In this document: positions 57,724-64,000 of the stretch, in pieces
How the letters are laid out: each line of letters begins with the position of its first letter
How positions within the stretch are numbered: position 1 is the first letter of the stretch
NCBI RefSeq assembly: GCF_023715685.1
Contig: NZ_JAMBOQ010000006.1
Location: 1 to 64,000 of the forward strand
From: Priestia aryabhattai
GTDB lineage: Bacteria; Bacillota; Bacilli; Bacillales; Bacillaceae_H
Direction of reading: 5' to 3'
Length of the DNA: 64,000 bases
Program-made: the position numbers and the translations under genes
Notes under the pieces: model-generated
The model's input: the letters and a program-made list of their open reading frames with translations, nothing else
What the model was told of the DNA's origin: nothing
Database searches by the model: none

Positions 57724-58938
57724 ATGAGTAATGATTTTAGGCGGGTTAAAGTAATTGATAGTATGAGAGGGTTTAGCTTGTTTGGTATTTTACTAGCGAA
57801 TATGCTGATTTTTCAATATGGCATTTACGGAAAGGATATGATTCATCTTTTTTCGCTATCACCAAGTGATTCAGCAGCCTATACCTTTTTAAAAGTCGCG
57901 GTAGAAGAAAGCTTTATGCCCATTTTTACTTTTTTATTTGGCTATTCAATGGTAAAGATGAAAGAAAGCTTAGAAAGAAGGCAGCTAGGAGTAAAAAGGC
58001 ATTTCTTTCGCCGCTTTCTTCTGCTTCTAGGGTTTGGCATACTGCATGGCGTGTTTTTATGGGAAGGAGATATTCTTACGTTTTACGGAATGATGGGGGT
58101 ATTTTTATTACTTTTCTTTTTAAACCGTAAAGCCAAAACACTGTTGGTGTGGGCATCGATTTTGCTGATTCTTACAGGAGCAGCTGGGTACGGTTCATTA
58201 AACGATAACATGTATCTTCTTAGTGATAAACAAACGCTTACGACATATGTAAAAGATACGATTCATGTGTATGGAAGTGGAACTTATGAACAAATTAAAG
58301 ATTACCGCAACAATGTTGACCCGATGAATATGGCGGGATATAAATTTGCTTTTGCCTTCTTGTTTACACCATTTATAATGGGCGCTTTGTTTTTATTTGG
58401 TATGTACGCAGGGAAGAAAAAGTGGTTTTACGATGTTTCAGCTAATCAAAAACAGTATGGCCACTGGGCGGCCGCACTGATTCCACTGAGCTTACTGTTA
58501 AAAGGAACTATGTACGTGTGGCCAGATGCTAATTGGGCTGGCTCTACAAATATGTTAGGGGGAAGTCTCCTATCTCTTGGTTATATTGCAGGATTTGCTT
58601 GGCTATATGCGAAATGTGAACAGTCATTTTTGATGAAGGCTTTTGAAAGCGTAGGAAGAATATCACTTAGCAATTATTTAATGCAAACGGTTATATGCAC
58701 GACGATTTTTTATGGCTATGGATTAGGTTATTTCGGAAAGCTCGGCATGATTGCAGGAATTTTTGTCTGCATAGGTATTTACGGAATTCAGCTTATCGGC
58801 AGTTATATGTACGTGCAAAAATTTAAAACTGGACCGGTGGAAAAGCTACTGCGCATGTGGACAAATTTTTCTTGGAGTGGAAAGCCAAAAGAGAAAAAAG
58901 CTTTACCGGCAGAAGTGAATCATCCTTTTGTTGGGTGA
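57724..58938 (+). CDS. DUF418 (YeiB-like) membrane protein
   Basis: An integral membrane protein of 404 residues with about ten hydrophobic segments. The N-terminal RVKVIDSMRGFSLFGILLANML is the hallmark of the family, which is related to acyltransferase-3-type proteins. The DUF418 domain is in the C-terminal half: FESVGRISLSNYLMQTVI. RFLLLLGFGILHGVFLWEGDILTFYGM is the other conserved block. Start ATG 57724 after AAAGGAGTTAAAAGG. Followed after 36 nt by an ABC permease; both are opposite to a two-component system. Function not known. Confidence 0.85.
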   Translation: MSNDFRRVKVIDSMRGFSLFGILLANMLIFQYGIYGKDMIHLFSLSPSDSAAYTFLKVAVEESFMPIFTFLFGYSMVKMKESLERRQLGVKRHFFRRFLLLLGFGILHGVFLWEGDILTFYGMMGVFLLLFFLNRKAKTLLVWASILLILTGAAGYGSLNDNMYLLSDKQTLTTYVKDTIHVYGSGTYEQIKDYRNNVDPMNMAGYKFAFAFLFTPFIMGALFLFGMYAGKKKWFYDVSANQKQYGHWAAALIPLSLLLKGTMYVWPDANWAGSTNMLGGSLLSLGYIAGFAWLYAKCEQSFLMKAFESVGRISLSNYLMQTVICTTIFYGYGLGYFGKLGMIAGIFVCIGIYGIQLIGSYMYVQKFKTGPVEKLLRMWTNFSWSGKPKEKKALPAEVNHPFVG

Positions 58939-58974
58939 TCGGGATTAAACTTATGTATAAAGGAGATTTTCAAA

Positions 58975-59659
58975 ATGTGGGCCATTAGTGTAAAAGAGTT
59001 TCAAAGCTTATTTAAAAGTATTAAATCAATTATTGTTATTTTAGTAGTATGCGGTGCTTCCTATGGAATAGCTTATGTAGTTAGTCAATTTGGAGGTCAA
59101 TTGACAAGTGCACAGATTCAAGATGGAGCCAATGGGGGAATTTTGCTAATGCTTCTCGGGTTTGGACCTTTATTTATTTCAAGTCTTTCTCATAATGTTA
59201 TTAATCAAGAAATTAAAGCAAGAACAGCCAGGTTTTTAGTTACAAAAACATCAAGAGAACGTATTGTACTAGGGAAATTCTTGGGGGGGGTGTTGTTTCT
59301 GGCTTGTTTGTATCTCTATTTCATTTCTACTGATTGCGTTTATTTCGCATCATTTTTCTTTTTTTATATTTTTAGAGTGTCTACTATTCACTGTGTGTAT
59401 GATTTCATTTGTATTAATGCTTTCAGCTTTGATGCCAAATCCAACTCATACCATGTTTTTATCGCTTATTTTATCGCTTGTTTTACCGGTACTGAGTGAA
59501 TGGAGCATGTTTTCATCAAAAGAATATATTGCATGGTTTAAGTATGTGACACCCTACTACTATTTAGAGCTGGAGAAAGGCTATCTAACAGTTCTCTTTA
59601 TTTTTGCAGCATTTTGTTTATGTACGGCACTTTGGAGTTTTAAAAGGAGAGAAGTATAA
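58975..59659 (+). pseudogene. ABC-2 type transporter permease with frameshift in a G8 tract
   Basis: A membrane permease split over two frames. The first frame (58975 onward) gives MWAISVKEFQSLF, TM1 (SIIVILVVCGASYGIAYVV), TM2 (GGILLMLLGFGPLFISSLS) and the ABC-2 motif TKTSRERIVLGKFLGG. At eight consecutive G (59283-59290) the sequence leaves the frame; reading on gives non-homologous tail residues to 59499. The frame one base later continues with hydrophobic CISISFLLIAFISHH, VCMISFVLMLSALMPN, and ends with ALWSFKRREV at 59659. If one G were missing, a normal 227-residue protein would result. Either mutation, sequencing error or slippage at the homopolymer. The neighbouring ATPase begins 1 nt after. 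Confidence 0.8.
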
Positions 59660-59660
59660 C

Positions 59661-60593
59661 ATGTATGCCATTGAAACAAGTAAATTAACTAAAAAGTATG
59701 GATCTAAAACAGTTGTTAACAGTATTAATTTACAAGTCCCACAAGGAGAAATTTACGGGTTTTTAGGAAGAAACGGAGCAGGAAAGTCTACATTTATTAA
59801 TATGCTTACCGGCGTTTCATTTCCTTCAGCAGGAGAATTTACGCTGCTGGGACAGAGTGATATTGATTTAGAGCTTCAGAAGAAAATAGGCGTTCTTCCT
59901 GACTATGCCAACTTTTACGATGAGATGACAGCGCTCAATCACCTGCGCTATTTTGTAAAGATAAACGGCCATCGCTTTTCCAATGAACACTGTAGTAATA
60001 TACTGAAGAAAGTAGGCTTAGAAGGACATGAGCATCAGAAAGTTGGAAATTTTTCATTTGGAATGAAAAAGAAGTTAGGAATTGCTCAAGCAATTGTAAC
60101 AGACCCAGATATTATCTTTTTAGATGAACCAACTTCTGGAGTAGATGTTGAATCTGCTCTTCACATTCATGAACTAATAAGAGAACTTAAAGGTCAAGGC
60201 AAGACGATTTTTATGACGTCTCATAATTTAAATGAAGTCGAGAAGATTTGTACACGTGTAGCGATTATGAAAAATGGCGTCATTTTAATAGAAGGTACAA
60301 TGGAAGAGCTCCGCTTTCAATATCAAGCGAAAAAAACGGTGATTATCAAACATGATCCTTATCCAAACAGCCACAAAGAATATATTCAACAGTTTTTCCG
60401 TACGTTGAGTCCCGAAGTTGAATACCATCACACGTACACAAAAGTGATGCTTCAAAAAGAAAGAAATATCCCTCTTATTATTCGCGAATTGATTCAATGC
60501 GGCATCGACATTTATCAAGTTCACGTAGAAGAACCTTCTTTGGAAGAAATCTTTTTGCAAAAAAATGTTGTGGATCACTCACAAGTAAGTTGA
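59661..60593 (+). CDS. ABC transporter ATP-binding protein
   Basis: A 310-residue ATPase of the DrrA/CcmA/BcrA type. Walker A GRNGAGKST (residues about 36-44), Q-loop region VLPDYANFYDEMTAL, signature FSFGMKKKLGIAQ (a variant of LSGGQ), Walker B IIFLDEPTSGVD and switch TSHNLNEVEKIC. C-terminal extension of about 80 residues. ATG 59661 follows GGAGAGAAGT; the upstream in-frame sequence belongs to the permease. With the permease and DUF418 it forms an exporter set probably controlled by the divergent two-component system. Substrate unknown; antimicrobial peptide export is one possibility. Confidence 0.9.
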   Translation: MYAIETSKLTKKYGSKTVVNSINLQVPQGEIYGFLGRNGAGKSTFINMLTGVSFPSAGEFTLLGQSDIDLELQKKIGVLPDYANFYDEMTALNHLRYFVKINGHRFSNEHCSNILKKVGLEGHEHQKVGNFSFGMKKKLGIAQAIVTDPDIIFLDEPTSGVDVESALHIHELIRELKGQGKTIFMTSHNLNEVEKICTRVAIMKNGVILIEGTMEELRFQYQAKKTVIIKHDPYPNSHKEYIQQFFRTLSPEVEYHHTYTKVMLQKERNIPLIIRELIQCGIDIYQVHVEEPSLEEIFLQKNVVDHSQVS

Positions 60594-60776
60594 TGAGCGA
60601 AAGCCTATTGATTTACTATTCGGCCTTTTATCAGCAAGAGTTAAGAAAATAAGTAAGAAATTAAAATACGTTATTTATAAATACCAGTTAGGAAGCTTCT
60701 GACAAAATCATGTTCATTTTCTCAAGAAACTGATAAGATAGCTAATGACATTTAAAAATAAGAAAGGATTTCGATT

Positions 60777-61370
60777 ATGTTATCAGCTATTAATTCAGTA
60801 GATTATACCATTTTCCACGCGGTGAATCAGTATGCCTCGCATGTGAAGTTTGTAGATTCGCTGATGGTATTCTTTGCAGATTATGCCCAGTATGTACTTA
60901 TCGTTTTACTCGGCTTGTTTTTACTTATTAATAAAAACGGCAGCCGTGTTATAGCATTTCAAGCCTTATGTGCTTGTGCCACAGGAGTCTTTATCAATAA
61001 AGTGATTAGTTTATTTGCTTATCGAGATCGTCCGTTTATCTCTCACCACGTGAATCAGCTTATTGATCACGCCGCGAATTCTTCATTTCCAAGCGATCAT
61101 GCTACATCTGCATTAGTTATCACTTTTACCATTTGGCTGCACTTCAAGCGTTCAGGGCGCATGTGGGTTGTAATGGGTGCACTCATTGCATTTTCACGCG
61201 TATGGGTAGGTGTTCACTATCCATTCGATGTATTAACAGGAGCCATTTTAGGCTGCGTGTTGGCGTTATTTATTCATTATGTTATTTTTAATACGAAACT
61301 GATGAGGGCTATTACCAACCTGTCTATTTTTCGAAAATCAGCTTATGACGAACAGTCTCAATATTATTAA
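60777..61370 (+). CDS. bcrC: Undecaprenyl-diphosphatase, PAP2 family (BcrC-like)
   Basis: A membrane phosphatase of 197 residues. It recycles undecaprenyl diphosphate in wall synthesis and contributes to bacitracin tolerance. The PAP2 motifs are all present: KVISLFAYRDRPF (motif 1), SSFPSDHATSA (motif 2) and SRVWVGVHYPFDV (motif 3). Five to six hydrophobic segments. Resembles B. subtilis BcrC (YwoA, about 193 residues). Start ATG 60777 after AAGAAAGGATTT. No convincing ECF sigma promoter is visible upstream. It is followed by its own terminator. Confidence 0.87.
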   Translation: MLSAINSVDYTIFHAVNQYASHVKFVDSLMVFFADYAQYVLIVLLGLFLLINKNGSRVIAFQALCACATGVFINKVISLFAYRDRPFISHHVNQLIDHAANSSFPSDHATSALVITFTIWLHFKRSGRMWVVMGALIAFSRVWVGVHYPFDVLTGAILGCVLALFIHYVIFNTKLMRAITNLSIFRKSAYDEQSQYY

Positions 61371-61371
61371 G

Positions 61372-61400
61372 AAAAAGTCGCAAATATGCGGCTTTTTTTA
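61372..61400 (+). terminator. Terminator after bcrC
   Basis: AAAGTCGC / GCGGCTTT with a 5-nt loop, followed by T run. Confidence 0.8.
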
Positions 61401-61427
61401 TTGGGGAATTTTTAATGCATTTAATAC

Positions 61428-61462
61428 TTGTTTTTTAAAATTGAATTGTGTACAATTAAATT
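61428..61462 (+). promoter_or_regulatory. Promoter and probable OhrR operator of the ohr gene
   Basis: TTGTTT (61428-61433), 17 nt, TACAAT (61451-61456). Over the spacer and -10 lies the palindrome AATTGAATTGT / ACAATTAAATT (61439-61462, 10 of 11 matching, 2-nt centre). It resembles known OhrR sites (TACAATT...AATTGTA-like). OhrR itself is not in the window. Confidence 0.7.
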
Positions 61463-61513
61463 ACGGAAACGATAAATGAAAAACTTTTAATAAAAAAGAA
61501 GAGAGGTTTATAC

Positions 61514-61933
61514 ATGAAAGCTTTATATGAAACAACAGTCGTTAACACAGGTGGAAGAACAGGAGAAGTTCATTCTTTAGATAACATCTTTAATTTGGAT
61601 GTTGCAACACCTCCAGCGCTTGGTGGAGAAGCAACAACAGCAACAAACCCAGAGCAGCTATTTGCAGCTGGATACAGTGCTTGTTTCAACAGTGCGTTAG
61701 AATTTATGTTGAAAAAACACAGCGTAGAAATCAAAAGCAGTGAAGTAAAAGCTACGGTTCAGCTGCTTCCAGATAAAGCTGATCAAGGAGTAAAAATTGG
61801 AGTAGCGCTTGAAGCTCATATCGAAGGACTAGATTTAGAAACAGCGAAAAAATATGTAGACCTAGCTCACTCATACTGCCCGTATTCAAAAGCAATCAGC
61901 GGTAACGTAGACGTCACAGTAGAAGTAGTTTAA
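61514..61933 (+). CDS. ohr: Organic hydroperoxide resistance protein (Ohr/OsmC family)
   Basis: A thiol peroxidase of 139 residues that reduces organic and fatty-acid hydroperoxides using lipoamide-type thiols. The two catalytic Cys are at position 57 (GYSACFNSALEFM) and about 122 (HSYCPYSKA). The N-terminus MKALYETTVVNTGGRTGEV is typical. Start ATG 61514 after AAGAGAGG. The operator suggests peroxide-responsive control by an OhrR-type repressor. Single gene with its own terminator. Confidence 0.93.
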   Translation: MKALYETTVVNTGGRTGEVHSLDNIFNLDVATPPALGGEATTATNPEQLFAAGYSACFNSALEFMLKKHSVEIKSSEVKATVQLLPDKADQGVKIGVALEAHIEGLDLETAKKYVDLAHSYCPYSKAISGNVDVTVEVV

Positions 61934-61943
61934 TTGCTTTAAA

Positions 61944-61983
61944 AATCCTGCTAAGCATATAAAGCTTAGCGGGATTTTTTTAT
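61944..61983 (+). terminator. Terminator after ohr
   Basis: AATCCTGCTAAGC / GCTTAGCGGGATT with a 7-nt loop and seven T. Confidence 0.88.
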
Positions 61984-62018
61984 TTGAATTTTCTCTATTC
62001 ATTTGTAAGCAGTACTAG

Positions 62019-62024
62019 TATAAT
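62019..62024 (+). promoter_or_regulatory. Probable -10 element of the cobalamin riboswitch transcript
   Basis: A perfect TATAAT, with no clear -35 at standard spacing, about 20 nt before the riboswitch. Confidence 0.45.
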
Positions 62025-62039
62025 GAGGAAGAAAATGAA

Positions 62040-62220
62040 ATCATTCGCACAGTTTAGGTGCTCTTACATAGCGTAAGAGGTAACAGGGAATCGAGTGCAA
62101 ATCTCGAGCGGTCCAGCCACTGTAAGCAGGGAGTTTTCTATCATATCGTCACTCAAAATGGGGAAGGCGGTAGAAAATGATGATCTCAAGCCAGGAGACC
62201 TACCTATTCTGTACACTTGA
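62040..62220 (+). ncRNA. Cobalamin (B12) riboswitch
   Basis: The conserved cobalamin aptamer features are present: an AGGTGCTCTT region near 62056, GGTAACAGGGAATC, GTGCAAATC, the GCCACTG element (62116-62122), GTAAGCAGGGAG, and the B12 box AAGCCAGGAGACCTACC (62188-62204). A terminator follows at 62294-62323. Binding of adenosylcobalamin (or another cobalamin form) should lower expression of the downstream metal transporter. Confidence 0.95.
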
Positions 62221-62293
62221 CTCTTCTAGGAAAGAGGCGGTGTATCAAGGTACGCAGTGAGCAATTGCTGTTTATTTTCATATACCGACACAT

Positions 62294-62323
62294 CCTCAAT
62301 TTCTATAGAATTGAGGCTTTTTT
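62294..62323 (+). terminator. Expression-platform terminator of the cobalamin riboswitch
   Basis: CCTCAATT / AATTGAGG with loop TCTATAG, followed by a T run (CTTTTTT). It lies about 30 nt before the transporter gene. Confidence 0.85.
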
Positions 62324-62354
62324 ACGTTTTATTTTAAAAAAAGGAGTGTAGGAA

Positions 62355-63152
62355 ATGGAAGGTTTATCAGTTTTTTTACTTGTCTTTTTATTAGGAATCA
62401 GACACGGATTGGATGCCGATCACTTGGCTTTTATCGACGGCCAGACCCGATATAATTGGCGAATGGGCAGCCGTTTTGCCCCGTGGGTCGGAACACTGTT
62501 TTCACTAGGTCACGGAGGAATTGTGGCCGTCACGGCTGGGGTGCTGGGCGTGGTGATGAAAAATTTTACGTTTCCATCGTATTTCGATCATTTTGCATCT
62601 TGGGTATCAATTATCTCGCTTTTTCTAATTGGGACATTAAACGCATATCATTTGCTTCGAACCAAAAATAAAGAGGAAGAGTTTCAGCTGAGCGGATTAA
62701 AAGGGAAGTTTATGCCGAAAATCGCAAAAGGAACAACTAATCCTTTCCTAATTATTCTTGTAGGAGCGTTGTTTGCTTTAGCAGCCGAAACGGTCAGTCA
62801 AACGGCCGTGTGGTCTCTAGCTGTAGGGAACACAGGCAAGTATACGCCGCTTTTATTAGGGCTAGTATTTATGTTTGGCATGATGCTGACAGATACAATC
62901 GATTCAATGATTGTACATAAAATGGTGAATGAATCGAGTAAATTTGGACAATCTGCTTCCCGCTTGATGGGCTGGGTTATTGTTATTCTCGCATATGGTG
63001 TGTCATTCTACTTAGCGTTCACTTTCTTTAATCCGTGGGCCGAAGTGAATTTTGAAATGGTTGGCGTTATTCTGTTTATTTTCTTAGTGTCTATGTTTGT
63101 TTTTGTGAGTGTGAAATCAAAAGGGAAAAATATCAAAATAAATGTCAATTAA
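62355..63152 (+). CDS. Nickel/cobalt transporter, HoxN/NixA (NiCoT) family
   Basis: A membrane transporter of 265 residues with about seven to eight hydrophobic segments. The NiCoT signature RHGLDADH (His17-x4-Asp22-His23) in TM1 is the metal-binding motif, followed by FSLGHGGIV and AAETVSQTAVW and LTDTIDSMIVHK. Control by a cobalamin riboswitch indicates cobalt uptake for B12, rather than nickel. Start ATG 62355 after AAAGGAGTG. It stands alone and has a terminator. Confidence 0.92.
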   Translation: MEGLSVFLLVFLLGIRHGLDADHLAFIDGQTRYNWRMGSRFAPWVGTLFSLGHGGIVAVTAGVLGVVMKNFTFPSYFDHFASWVSIISLFLIGTLNAYHLLRTKNKEEEFQLSGLKGKFMPKIAKGTTNPFLIILVGALFALAAETVSQTAVWSLAVGNTGKYTPLLLGLVFMFGMMLTDTIDSMIVHKMVNESSKFGQSASRLMGWVIVILAYGVSFYLAFTFFNPWAEVNFEMVGVILFIFLVSMFVFVSVKSKGKNIKINVN

Positions 63153-63159
63153 TAAAATG

Positions 63160-63193
63160 AAAGCTTTAATCTGTTGAAGATTGAAGCTTTTTT
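63160..63193 (+). terminator. Terminator after the metal transporter
   Basis: AAAGCTTTAATC / GATTGAAGCTTT with a short loop and seven T. Confidence 0.82.
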
Positions 63194-63402
63194 GTATGAA
63201 TTTGTTGAAGTTTATGGCTATTTTCGGTCGGTTATGAATAAGTTAAAGTATTATCTGTATTTTAAGGATGGAAAATTGTCTGAAAACCATTATAATTAAG
63301 GATAATTTAAGATCGTTATGTGAAACGTAGAACATACTCATACGTACGATAAATAAAATTAGTGAATGCAGGCAGCAGGGGTTGTTTGGAGGAGGAATTG
63401 AT

Positions 63403-64000
63403 TTGAGTCAGGTAATGGTAGAACAAAGTGTATTTAGTTATTTAAAAGAACATGAACAAGAGATGCTTGAAGATTTAGTTGGATTTGTGAAAAAAGAATC
63501 ACCATCCTATAGTAAAGAGTTAGTGGATCAGTGTGGAATGTATTTAACGCAGCTGTTTCAAAAGCGTCTAGGCGTAGGGCACGAAGTCATAGAAGAAAAA
63601 GAAGTAGGAAACCACTTGAAATTTACGATTGGAGAAGGAGAAAAGCAGCTTTTAATCATTGGTCACTTTGACACGGTATGGGAAAAGGGAAGGCTGAGCT
63701 TAAGAACAGAGGGAAACAAGCTGTACGGTCCGGGAATTTTAGACATGAAAGGTGGCATTGTGCAATCTATATGGGCGATTAAAGCGATTCAAGAGCTCGG
63801 CTTAGCGCTGGATAAAAAAATTGTGTTTTTCTGCAATTCAGATGAAGAGATTGGGTCGATTTCTTCTAAAAAATATATTGAAGAAGAAGCACAAAGAAGT
63901 GAAGCAGTGCTAGTAGCAGAACCTGCGGTCGCGGGTTCTGGCGCGTTAAAAACGTCGCGCAAAGGAGCGGGAATTTTCACCGTAAAAGTATGGGGACGAG
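63403..64000 (+). CDS. M20 family metallopeptidase, 3' end outside the window
   Basis: N-terminal 199 residues of a zinc-dependent M20 peptidase resembling carboxypeptidase G2/glutamate carboxypeptidases. The reading frame stays open to the last base. Family motifs: IIGHFDTVWEKG (first metal His and catalytic Asp), YGPGILDMKGGIVQ (bridging Asp), NSDEEIGS (catalytic Glu-Glu), and EPA after it. The C-terminal dimerisation domain starts at the end. Start TTG 63403, with GGAGGAGG 7-10 nt upstream. The upstream gap of about 210 nt is AT-rich without a clear promoter. Confidence 0.87.
   Translation, partial: MSQVMVEQSVFSYLKEHEQEMLEDLVGFVKKESPSYSKELVDQCGMYLTQLFQKRLGVGHEVIEEKEVGNHLKFTIGEGEKQLLIIGHFDTVWEKGRLSLRTEGNKLYGPGILDMKGGIVQSIWAIKAIQELGLALDKKIVFFCNSDEEIGSISSKKYIEEEAQRSEAVLVAEPAVAGSGALKTSRKGAGIFTVKVWGR

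Noticed and set aside
60724..60750. ECF sigma factor promoter for bcrC
   Set aside because: A GAAAC element is present, but the -10 region reads GACA rather than CGTC or CGAC, so support is too weak.

Overview
The window looks like a chromosomal segment of a low-GC Gram-positive spore-former of the Bacillaceae, most likely Priestia (Bacillus) megaterium or a close relative. This is inferred from remembered protein similarity and from gene order (yebG-purEKBCSQLFMNHD-yerA-yerC, pcrB-pcrA-ligA-camS, gatCAB-dgkB-rlmCD, glnQHMP), which is largely that of Bacillus subtilis. I see no prophage, insertion sequence, CRISPR array or tRNA. Almost everything is core-genome, with a more variable accessory part from about 31 kb onward.

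Layout. (1) 1-500: the 3' end of an rRNA operon (5S rRNA plus terminator) and a small NETI-motif gene. (2) 490-13650: the complete de novo purine operon purEKBCSQLFMNHD, preceded by two inverted PurR boxes, a sigma-A promoter, a guanine-class riboswitch and an intrinsic terminator, with a likely extra promoter just before purH. (3) 13.6-17.9 kb: a DUF2892 membrane protein, an adenine-deaminase-like protein (yerA), the TrpR-like regulator yerC, and glycyl-tRNA synthetase on the minus strand behind a T-box leader. (4) 18.1-24.4 kb: pcrB, pcrA, ligA, camS, then a lone HExxH metallopeptidase on the minus strand. (5) 25.1-31.2 kb: gatCAB, dgkB and rlmCD, with structured leaders before gatC and dgkB.

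(6) 31.4-38.4 kb: a YitT-family membrane protein; a 912-residue protein with an N-terminal helical-repeat region and a dynamin-like GTPase domain whose P-loop is degenerate; a 76-residue excisionase-type HTH protein; and a BMP/Med-like surface protein immediately followed by an orphan sporulation-kinase-like histidine kinase. (7) 38.4-45.2 kb: map, a YkgB-type lactonase behind a good sigma-B promoter candidate, a nitronate monooxygenase, a MerR regulator with a Bcr/CflA-type efflux pump, a secreted three-repeat DUF2680 protein and a CwlK-like M15 peptidase. (8) 45.6-51.6 kb: glnQHMP amino-acid ABC transporter, an APC permease behind an attenuator-like leader, and a DUF445 protein. (9) 51.6-60.6 kb: two two-component systems on the minus strand, one with two PepSY proteins (YkoGHI-like), the other divergent from a DUF418-ABC transporter set whose permease is broken by a frameshift at an eight-G tract. 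(10) 60.7-64 kb: bcrC-like phosphatase, an Ohr peroxidase with a palindromic operator, a cobalamin riboswitch controlling a NiCoT-type metal transporter, and an M20 peptidase cut off by the window end.

How the parts work together: the purine block turns PRPP into IMP and senses both PRPP (through PurR) and guanine/hypoxanthine (through the riboswitch). glyQS senses uncharged tRNA-Gly, and the metal transporter senses B12. The second half is dominated by envelope sensing and transport: two complete two-component systems plus one orphan kinase, several permeases and cell-wall enzymes. The items I consider least explained are the repeat/dynamin-like pseudo-GTPase with its HTH neighbour (32.4-35.4 kb), the BMP-kinase pair (35.5-38.4 kb), and the frameshifted ABC permease beside its two-component system (55.1-60.6 kb).
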